A stretch of 64,000 bases of DNA from Phascolomyces articulosus (Eukaryota > Mucoromycota > Mucoromycetes > Mucorales > Lichtheimiaceae), in the NCBI GenBank assembly GCA_025677815.1, contig JAIXMP010000028.1, forward strand, positions 186,001-250,000. The letters are read 5' to 3'. Positions 50,557-58,686 of this stretch are shown here, in pieces. The position numbers were made by a program, and so were the translations under genes. How positions within the stretch are numbered: position 1 is the stretch's first letter; each line of letters begins with the position of its first letter. The notes below the pieces were generated by a model. The model was not told the origin of the DNA. It did no database searches and saw nothing but the letters and a program-made list of their open reading frames with translations.

Positions 50557-52444
50557 GATTAAGGAAAGGTCGGGGCCACGTTTATTGTATTAAATAAAAA
50601 AGGAGGTAGGAAGTTTTAAATGTAGAACGATCGAGTCTACTGATGGTTGAAAAGATGAAAAACGAAAATCTTTAATGAACACTCATTGTTTATCAAATAA
50701 GTATATTTTACTGATGAAGAATTTCAATGTACCTTTTTTATTTTTTTGTAAATAACAAATATAAGCTGTATTTTTTTAATACAACAAAGCTTGTAAAGAA
50801 TTATTAATAAAAAAAAAAAAAGAAAGGGTTCAGAGTCAGAGGTGTAAGAGGATAAAGGAAAGTATATAAAAAAAAAAAAAAAGCAGAGCACGTTTTCGAT
50901 ATTTTTTTCGGCACTCTTTCCTATGGGTTGCACAATTAAGGTTTAAGGTAGAGCACACACATATATAATAAGCACCAACAAGCACCACATAAAAAATGAT
51001 CCTATTAAGGTAATTGAATTCGCGATATCTTTTCTCCTTCATTTATTACTTTTAATTATTATGATTATTGTTGTTCAATTCAGTTACATTTAAAACGTTG
51101 TTTATATTGAAAACATTCCTTTTTTTTTTGAAGTGGGTATCTTTATAGAAATAGTTTCGATCTATGTAAACTATTTAGCTATAAATATACCAAAAACCAC
51201 GCATGAAGAAGTTTTTTAGCGTATTAAAAAAAAAGGTGCCAAACCCAAGGTGGTATATAGCACAGCTAACATTGACGAGGATAATCCCACTACATATTCT
51301 AACCTTAAAAGGAGTTTTTATTTTATAATTAGCTCCTAGAGATTTTATAAGTTTATCCGATCATTGCTGTGGGGATAGGTAGGATGATGATCGCCAACAC
51401 CCTTTTGCCCCTCCTTTATTCACATATGAATATGAATCAGTAAATTGATCATACAAATCCTCCCCCATTTTGCATGGGTTCCATCATGCTTTGTTGCTTG
51501 GACCAGAACAATGTCATTTTTTTATAATGCAACATTATATCACTAATAATAGTAATCCCATGTTAAGGAGAAATGGATTTACTGGTAGTATAGACTAAGG
51601 GTGCAATACGCCTTTTTAGCTATCATATATTATTACATATTATTAATTTATATATTTTACTATCAAAACTCAGGAAGAGACCCTATCATCATGCTCTACC
51701 ATTATTTATAACAGTTTCTTTTGAATGAATGGTATATACATATATATATTTGCGTATACCGCTCTGTACTTGAGTTATTATTCGTTGCTTTATTTTTAAT
51801 ATATCTCCTTTAATAAAAATGATACGCATCATTATTTTTTTTTTCATTTAAAATAACCCCCATTATTTAATCGTGACATAAGGGTACTTTGTTTTAATAA
51901 GTTGATGCTCAATGATAAAGCAAATAAACGATGTGTACATTTATATCCCTTAGTTGTCTATACAATAATTCTTACCTCATGGTTTAGTAATACTATATTA
52001 TGCTATAGAGGCAAATATTTATATATTTACTCTTTAGTTATATATTATTAATAATATTGTCGTTCGAATGCTTATATTTATATTAAAGTAGCGTAAAATA
52101 ATCGATTTTTATATCAATAAAAATATCTTGGTTGGTTCTATCTTGGCATCGAATTATATTTGTAATATAGCACAGAATTGTGCTCTATGGTGCATCTTAT
52201 AAAGTTTAGAAAAAAAATATAGCTTCCGTATATTATATAAGGTCAAGCCGCATTTTCCTTTATAGCAGCCATTTTTTGATATTTTTAGAAGATACAAACA
52301 AGTTTATTATACTTTAATTCAAACGTTCTACCTTTAATAGATGATAATATCATATTCTTTTCAATGTCTGCTTTTTTATTTTTTTTTGGGTTTAAGAAGT
52401 ATGTGAATAATACATAACCTAGAAAGCTTTAAAATATGTATATT
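50557..52444. other. Gene-free stretch with faint relic
   Basis: The CAF120 promoter side, then AT-rich DNA. At 51,220-51,355 the plus strand has an open, protein-like run (RIKKKGAKPKVVYSTANIDE) preceded by an in-frame stop. This may be a decayed gene fragment; no family is recognised. Confidence 0.45.
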
Positions 52445-52592
52445 ATGGCGTATGTTCCTGCGCCTTGGACTAAATCCGAGAAGAATAAACGTAAACAACT
52501 GAAGGAGCAATTTAAACCCTGCTGATTGGGATTTCATTACGCAATTCTTTAACAAACCAAAAAGAACTGCAAACGCATATCTACCACAATAA
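52445..52592 (+). pseudogene. Myb/SANT-like fragment with frameshift
   Basis: ATG at 52445 reads MAYVPAPWTKSEKNKRKQL and on to EQFKPC before a stop. A one-base shift near 52,520 restores ADWDFITQFFNKPKR, ending LPQ at TAA 52590-52592. The Trp spacing (P-W-T ... DW-x-x-I-x-x-F-F) resembles a SANT/Myb repeat. Too short to be a gene; probably debris from a transcription factor or transposon protein. Confidence 0.4.
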
Positions 52593-53008
52593 AGTCATTT
52601 GGCAGTAAATACTATTAAGATCAACTTTAAATGAGTATTTAGGTGTTTATTCATTAGCTCTTTTTTAATCGGGTAGACATATATTCATTTAAATATGTAT
52701 TAAGTGAGCCGTCTAAGTTTTGCTGTCAGTCAAGGAACCTCGTACTCCAACATAGATTAAAATTTATATTTATTAAAATGTGGAAGGCTGAATTTACCTG
52801 CGCCTATAGGCATATGGTTGCTTCCTTGCGGTACTTTGAGTTGGAATTATATATGAATAAAGGTATGTAGCATCAGCTAAAAACCCCCACTTTGGGAGGA
52901 AAAGCTAAGCTAGAGTGGATAATGAGAATAATGTTATAAGTGGAGAAAAAGAGAAAGACAAAGAGAAAATGAAGTCTTTGTGGAGGGGGAGTAGAGAAGG
53001 AAAACTAT
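52593..53008. other. Spacer, nothing recognised
   Basis: AT-rich DNA between the Myb-like fragment and the LTR-element tail. No feature supported. Confidence 0.5.
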
Positions 53009-53158
53009 TTAGGTGGTTTCTTGAGTCGAGATAGAGGTGAGTCGAGGCGGAAATGGTAGTTCTTCAGGCTCAGGTTCTTCTTCCTCGTAATCATTTTCAG
53101 AGTGACTTAGTCGGTCAATTCCCCGAAGAACACGAATCAGGACGAACAAGCAATTTAA
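53009..53158 (-). pseudogene. C-terminal tail of an element-encoded protein
   Basis: An open run of 49 codons reads VLRGIDRLSHSENDYEEEE and continues P-E-P-E-E-L-P-F-P-P-R to a TAA at 53011-53009. It is acidic and proline-rich with clear coding composition, preceded by a stop. It sits directly downstream (minus strand) of an LTR-like segment. It may be the end of a gag or polyprotein whose middle was deleted. Family not determined. Confidence 0.35.
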
Positions 53159-53299
53159 CTATTTTCCAAGTGGTAAATCAATTCTGAGCGTGGCAGGTGT
53201 TTATAATATAGTGAAGCGTTCTATATGCGGTAAAGAACCTCTTGTAAAAGAATAAATAAAGTGATATAGATACTAATAAAAGGTGTATGAAGTGATCAA

Positions 53300-53636
53300 T
53301 TATGGATCAAATGGTAAAATAAATAGAGATAGGTTGCGTGGGGGTTCTAATTTTCAGGAATTATACGTCTAAAACCACACGAGGAATAGTCTTATTATTA
53401 CAAAGGAATAGTGAATATTATATTATCTCACTTATCCGAAAGACAAAAAGTTTAAAGCAAAGGATAAGTTTCAAGATATTTTATTGAGAAAATAAAGTAG
53501 TGAACTGAAAACTGCGAAGTAAAAGAACTGAGGGCTAAAAACCCAGGAGTAAAGAACTAAAGAACGAAAGAAATCGAAACTAGTCTTCTATTTATACTAT
53601 TTGCTTTTGCAATAATTTGCAAAAGCAAATGTAACA
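53300..53636 (-). mobile_element. LTR-like segment
   Basis: Read on the minus strand it starts TGTTACATTTGC at 53636, similar to the TGTTAC start of the 5119 candidate. It then has a 32-bp perfect palindrome (53599-53630), a TATA-like box TATAAATAG (about 53,588-53,596), pyrimidine-rich DNA and AATAAA (about 53,492). The 3' boundary and target duplication could not be found, so the left coordinate is approximate. A promoter-bearing LTR of a truncated retroelement is the best reading. Confidence 0.4.
53599..53630. repeat. 32-bp perfect palindrome
   Basis: Arms ATTTGCTTTTGCAA and TTGCAAAAGCAAAT are fully complementary around a 4-nt centre. The palindrome lies just upstream of a TATA-like box in the LTR-like segment, a position where a dimeric DNA-binding protein could act. 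Confidence 0.8.
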
Positions 53637-53671
53637 TGTGAATGGGTTTTATCCAATAATAATGCTTTATG

Positions 53672-54268
53672 TTACTTTATAATATAATATACTTTAATAA
53701 TAATAATATTGATACTAATAATGAAATAATTATTATAATAAAAATATGAAAAAGAAAATATAAAATATGAAACAGAATAAGGAGCGCTACAATAGTCAAG
53801 TGGCTGAATTTCTTGCTGTAGTTCAGGTATCGTGCCAAATGTTGTCAATTCATCCAAGATTTCTTCCATCAAAGAGCAATTTGTATAATGTTCTCGAACT
53901 ACTGCGGGATTGCCGCATCGACAATCTTTTAACGGATAAGATGGTAGCAAGTGTATTCTCCATTTAATTAGCCTATGACAATCACGCAATGTAGAAGGGA
54001 GGTATAGTACCGGGTCAATCATTCGTTGACCTCGAAGACAACGGATGGTTTTCCTTTGTTTGGCTCGAGCAATAAGTTCTTCATTGCGCTCCTGAGAAAT
54101 GGATTTCTCTACAGGATTATCATGTGGGTTAGCTCTATTTTTTATTTTAGTGTAAAGCTGATAGAAGGGGTTGTTTGATGATATATGTTTCCAGTGTTTA
54201 TCTTTCTTTTTGTTCCAGAGGAAAGATAGTTCAATGTGTACTCCAACATATCTATTAAACAGATGATT
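53672..54268 (-). pseudogene. 3' end of a LINE-type reverse transcriptase
   Basis: The frame is open for 198 codons without an ATG start: HIELSFLWNKKKDKHWKHI, then NNPFYQLYTKIKNR and IARAKQRKTIRCLRGQR. Next is RLIKWRIHLLPSYPLKD, leading to CRCGNPAVVREHYTNC. The C-x-C-x8-H-x3-C arrangement after a W/L-P-x-x stretch is typical of the post-RT zinc-binding end of non-LTR retrotransposons. AT-rich DNA follows at 53,670-53,760. No RT core motifs are present, so it is a 5'-truncated copy. It begins almost where the upstream recombinase fragment stops, suggesting it inserted there. Confidence 0.55.
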
Positions 54269-54317
54269 TTAAGAGATAACCAGAAAAAATGTTATTTTAC
54301 CCTTACATATCACTTAC

Positions 54318-54865
54318 CTTGCATATCTCCTTCTACCTCCAATTTCTCGATCAATTGGTTCTTTACAAGATCTCGTTTTTGAAGAGAGTCAGTGGCGTTG
54401 GATGAGACTGATGCAAATATTTTCTGAACAAGGGATCTCTCCCGTAACTTATTTGCCATACGTTGTAGAAGCTTGACTCGGGATTTGTCTTGAGTTTTTG
54501 TTCTGGATTTTCTTATGTATCCAATGATACAATAATTGTTATTGTTTAAGCCTTTGATATACTCTTGATATTTAGACAAAAATGTAACTACACGACGAAT
54601 AACCCCCTCTACAAATCAATCAGCATTAGGAAATAAAACAATCAAATACATAATTAAAAAATTGATATACCGTACCAATATATTCTTGCTTGAGGGAATA
54701 TACCTGTCTGATTGATACTTTCTGGCCTGTTGCAACTGGTTTTCTCTTAGCTGGAATGTCCATGAAGTCAATCTTTGATGTCGAGTACCAACGAGAAAAA
54801 CCAATAACGGTGGATTCCGACATTAATTTCGTGTGTTGCCACAACAGACTTAGAACGTCATTCAT
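54318..54865 (-). pseudogene. Serine recombinase with IS607-like plan (HTH + resolvase motif), 3'-truncated
   Basis: Two exons, 54865-54676 and 54608-54318, are joined by a 67-nt intron (GTACGG...TAG) with matching phase. The frame extends upstream of the ATG to about 54,970 (FLDAIYLPENSN), so the true start may be earlier. First part: SLLWQHTKLMSESTVIGFSR, W-Y-S-T-S-K-I, then IPAKRKPVATGQKVSIRQVY. This matches the MerR-like pattern of a recognition helix, R-W, K-I and Gly. Second part: NYCIIGYIRKSRTKTQDKSR carries Y-x-R-x-S as in resolvases, where Arg and Ser are catalytic, followed by LLQRMANKLRERSLV and a SVSSNA segment. It ends at a GTAAGT donor at 54317; the rest of the catalytic domain is absent, replaced by a LINE tail. 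It would cleave and rejoin DNA if whole. No TnpB/Fanzor-like partner is visible. Confidence 0.55.
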
Positions 54866-55007
54866 TGATATGCCTTTTTTCTCATACACTTCAGTATTGT
54901 TCGAATTTTCTGGTAGGTATATGGCATCAAGAAAAGCAATAACTTGGCCCAAGGTTGCTAATAATATGTTATGGTCGATCCGTCACAAGGTTTGTCTGGG
55001 TGTCATG

Positions 55008-55041
55008 AAAAAGGTGCACATTCAAAAAGGAGCACCTTTTT
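55008..55041. repeat. Palindromic mini-element, copy A
   Basis: Arms AAAAAGGTGC and GCACCTTTTT enclose a 14-nt loop. The reverse complement matches copy B (55451-55484) at 30 of 34 positions, including the loop, so the two share ancestry. Confidence 0.6.
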
Positions 55042-55338
55042 TTTTGTACACTTGTAAATTTCAAAATATCCTGTCGAAATGTTACATTCCATATATCAAA
55101 CAGTAACATATGTATATTTAAGAAAAAATAAACAACAATAATAAATATATACACCAATAAGTCAGTATGATACTACTGGGTAAATTGCCCACAATAGAAA
55201 TATACACTAGATCACTCGTTTTATCATCATGATTATATACTAATTATCAGCTATAGAACCTATAACGTATGTATTATAAAAATAAAGAATGTATAAAGAT
55301 TTAAAGACTTACTGTATTTTAGAAATTATAATTATTAA

Positions 55339-55728
55339 TTATATGAAGGGTAATTCTCTTTTTTTTTTACTTAAAGGAACAAGCACAGAATAAAAAAAGG
55401 TGGACTTTTTAGATTTCTCACTTGGTTGGTGTGACTTTTGCCGGCCACTAAAAAAGATGCACCTTTTTAAATGTGCATCTTTTTTAGTGTTCCCCTGTTT
55501 GGGTGTGCTACCCACCACATCGCTTTTCTTGGGATACTTAAGAATATGAAACGGATCAGAATTGATTGCGTGCGTACAAAGCAAGATCGGCTTTGTAGGA
55601 TCAGTCTTGTAGCAAATTTCAATGTCCTCTACGTTGTCAATCAACTTGGAATATTTAGCAACATTTTTATCATTGTACTCTTCATAATAAAAAGCACAAA
55701 TAGCTTGGTCTCTTGTAATAGTGGTCAT
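55339..55728 (-). pseudogene. Unidentified protein fragment interrupted by a palindrome
   Basis: A 129-codon frame from ATG at 55728: TRDQAICAFYYEEYNDK, KLIDNVEDIEICYKTD, and LLCTHAINSDPFHILKYPKK. Coding composition is good up to about residue 80. There the 44-bp palindrome (copy B) enters and the rest becomes Lys/Ser-rich and low complexity. It is probably a truncated gene whose 3' part was displaced. I recognise no family. It lies on the same strand as and upstream of the recombinase relic, so the two may have been one mobile unit. Confidence 0.35.
55446..55489. repeat. Palindromic mini-element, copy B
   Basis: 17-bp perfect arms (CACTAAAAAAGATGCAC and its complement, 55446-55462 and 55473-55489) around a 10-nt loop. 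The element has CACTA at both outer ends. It lies inside the open frame at 55339-55728. No target duplication is evident. Related to copy A about 440 bp away. Confidence 0.7.
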
Positions 55729-56179
55729 GTAGGAAAAACAAGAGGTTGCTACGAAGTGCGCTGATTTTGTCCATTTTGTAGGTGACTACAAAAAGTCCTG
55801 CCATATGTCGTTTATCATCCTGCCCATGATTCTGTCGTGTTACACCTATCTAAAAAAAAGGTGTAGTAAACTAAAAAGCAGAGATTCCCTCAAAAATTTG
55901 AAAAAGATGATAGCCAAGAATCTGGATAGTAAGCTGCCATATAAATACATCTCCCAGCATCATGAAATCCCACTCCCACTGCCATGCTGTGTCAATACGA
56001 AAGGAAAAAGTTGATGAATTTTGTAATTCTGCCAACATTTGAAAATTTACTGCCTGCCAATCAAAAGACCTCCAACACCAAAGTAAAAAAAAAACACCCC
56101 GCCAATCATTAAAAAATCCTGTATATAAGAACAACATTCCCTCTAATTGATGCTTTCCTTTTATCATAAAAAAACTACA
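55729..56179. other. Intergenic, no gene seen
   Basis: Spacer and promoter side of the HMG-box gene. It has a weak hairpin (TTACACCT...AGGTGTAGTAA near 55,838-55,868), possibly another worn foldback. No gene. Confidence 0.4.
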
Positions 56180-57106
56180 ATGAATGCTTTAACGAAATTG
56201 GTTCAATTTAGTGTGGGTATTCAACAACGTGCTTATGTTTCTGTTAAATATATGCGCCCTAAAAAGTTCAAGAGTAGTATGTATTTTTTTATTATTCGCC
56301 ACAAAAGAAAAAAAAAACGCGTCCTTGTGCATTCAACTAATCTTTGTATTTATATTTTTGATTCAATTCAATGATAGTTCTTGATAATGTACCACCACGA
56401 CCCCGTTCTGGTTGGCAAGTTTATGTCCGTGAACATATGAAGGATTTAGATGTCAATGATGGTAAACTTAATGTTGCCCAAGCAACCAAGGAACTTTCTT
56501 CTAAATGGCGTACCATGTCTGATTTCGAGAAACAGGTATATATAATCATGAACAGCCAAAAAAAAGGACGACAACACGTATTGTAAAAAATGTTATTGGA
56601 TCATTATTTACCCAACCAAAAAATTGATAAAATAGAAATATATCGATATCTACAAAAATGAGACACAAATTCACCTTGATGCTTATGAAAGTGCAATCCG
56701 ATCTGCTACACCACAACAATTTTATAAGGAAAACTTATTGCGTCGAAAGTTCAAGTTGAAAGAGATCCCAGATCCCAATGCACCCAAACGTCCTCCCATG
56801 AATGGATACATGTATTATTTGAAAGAAAAGCGCACCAATCCTTTGTTCCAAAAATTACCATTGATGGAACAATCGAGCCAAGCTGCCAAAGAGTACAAGC
56901 AACTTTCTGATAGTGAAAAGAAGGTTGGTTTTTAGTTCAATTTATTTGATATGTTAGTCCAAAGGGGAAAAAAAGGATGGAATGAATTACGAGATATTAA
57001 TTGGATATTATTATAATAGGTTTACACAGATATTGCCAAGAATGCTTTGGAAAAATATCATGCTGAAAAGAAAGCATATCTCGCTCTTATCACTGGAAAA
57101 CAATAA
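56180..57106 (+). CDS. Two-HMG-box protein, probably mitochondrial (Abf2/TFAM-like)
   Basis: Four exons: 56180-56276, 56378-56535, 56636-56923 and 57020-57106, all GT-AG and phase-consistent, 209 residues. The first about 35 residues (MNALTKLVQFSVGIQQRAYV...) are basic with no acidic residue, a good mitochondrial presequence. HMG box 1 spans about 38-110 (PPRPRSGWQVYVREHM; ATKELSSKWRTMSDFEKQ). Box 2 spans about 130-200 (PDPNAPKRPPMNGYMYYLKE; YKQLSDSEKKVYTDIAKNAL). Abf2/TFAM-type proteins bend and package mitochondrial DNA and support transcription. Two boxes plus a presequence fit this family; a nuclear HMG protein is less likely because of the N-terminus. Confidence 0.85.
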
Positions 57107-57427
57107 TTTTTTATATATATCTAATAATACGTCATTTTCTGGGTTTTTTTTCTTTTTTTGATGGTGAACTGTTGAAAATTGTTGTCAAAGGATGTGGGAT
57201 GGTTAATATGTTGTATGAACTATTGGTCAATTGGAGTAAAGAATGTATTTTTCGTTATACAAGTTTTTTTTTCTTCATAATTAAATATTGAGAAATCGGT
57301 ACGATATGTATGAATGCATAGTAGATTGTGGTCATGAACGTAAGGTTTGAGAACAAGGTTGTTACGCATCCGTTTTAAGCGCTGAGTTTTAGTTACCAAC
57401 TTTTTTGACAACTTCTTATAAAACGCC
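57107..57427. other. Intergenic, IST3 promoter side
   Basis: A 321-nt spacer between two plus-strand genes. A T-rich tract at 57,140-57,158 may serve termination of the HMG gene. No further gene. Confidence 0.4.
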
Positions 57428-58483
57428 ATGAAGTAAGTTTTTAGATTTGGTATTAAGACAATGTGATCTCTCTCACATGCTCTCATTTTTATTAACCTAT
57501 CGATCTCTCTATTATATATAAATTAGTGTTGTCAAAGAAATTCAAAGGATCAATGAACAAGAAATAAGTCGAGCCGATTATTCAGAGTCGGGTTCATGGC
57601 ATGCACAATATAAAAACACAGCTTGGATCTTTGCAGGGAATCTACCTTTTGATCTCACTGAAGGTGATATTATTTGTATATTTTCCCAGTAAGTTTACTG
57701 TCCATCTTTTTTCAAAGATGAGTTAGGAGAAAGAGGGACTGATTGCTGACCAAAAAAATAGGTATGGTGAAATCATGAATATTGAACTTATACGTGACAA
57801 GGATACTGGAAAGTCAAAAGGGTTTGCATTTTTACAATATGAAGATCAGAGAAGCACTGTATTAGCTGTTGATAACTTGAACGGTAGTAACGTACGTTCT
57901 TCTTTTCATTTTTCCCTTTCTTAAGTTGAATGAATATTAAAGGTTAATTTGTTTATCGTATTTATAGGTTCTTGCACGCACTTTACGAGTAGATCATTCA
58001 TATGGACCTAAACCTCGACGAATCAAACAAGATGATGGTTCCTATATCGAAGAACCTTATGTGCCTACAATGAATGCAGCACCACCTATGATAGAAGGTA
58101 AATTCATTAAGAAAGAAGAGGGAGGAGAAGAGAAAAAACGAGGGTGGAAATTTCTAATTTTTCTTTCTTTCTTTCCATTGGATGATCATTTAGCATCGTC
58201 TTCGGAAGCACGAGCAGCAGCTGGAACAACAGAGAAAGAAGATTATGATGCAGAAGATCCGATGGCAGCCTACTTCCGAGATAAAGAAAAGAAAAAGAAT
58301 GAGAAAAAGGACAAGAAAAAGAAAAAGAAAAAAGAAAAACGGCATCGTAGTAACCGTTATTCTGACAGTGAAGATGATCGTCGTCATCGCCGTAGTCGTA
58401 GTCGTAGTCGTAGTCATAGTCGTAGTCGTAGTCGTAGTCCAATTGATGATGATCGAAGACGGCGGAGAAGACATGATTATTGA
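57428..58483 (+). CDS. IST3: U2 snRNP/RES-complex RRM protein (Ist3/Snu17, RBMX2)
   Basis: Five exons: 57428-57432, 57527-57688, 57762-57891, 57968-58097 and 58194-58483, giving 238 residues. The first coding exon is only ATG plus AA; joining it yields MNVVKEIQRINEQEI, the conserved family N-terminus, so this start is well supported. An RRM covers about residues 33-111: RNP2 WIFAGNLPF, RNP1 KSKGFAFLQY, and LTEGDIICIFSQYGEIMNIE, all diagnostic of Ist3/RBMX2. Next comes RVDHSYGPKPRR and then an Arg/Ser and Lys-rich tail (RSRSRSRSHSRSRS) longer than in yeast. It acts in the nucleus in the RES complex (with Bud13 and Pml1) and the U2 snRNP to stabilise the spliceosome and retain unspliced RNA. 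Confidence 0.95.
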
Positions 58484-58686
58484 TAATAAAGACAATGGAA
58501 AATAATAAAAAGGTCAAGAAATAATTCGGTTTATTTCGATATGCCATTTTTTTAATATTTATATATACAATGTGGTTTTCAATAACCAAAAGAAATAAAA
58601 GACAAAAGAGAAAGAATTCTATAATAAGTGAGGAAGGTGGGATAGGGATAGGGGATTGTTGTTGGGATCATTTTTTTAATATACTT

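Noticed and set aside
54318..54865. Ordinary transcription factor instead of recombinase
   Set aside because: The HTH alone could suggest this, but the spliced Y-x-R-x-S context GYIRKSR followed by helix and SVSS segment fits a resolvase domain better.
58107..58589. Minus-strand Tyr/Asp-repeat frames opposite the IST3 RS tail
   Set aside because: Produced by the complement of Arg/Ser repeats; not a gene.
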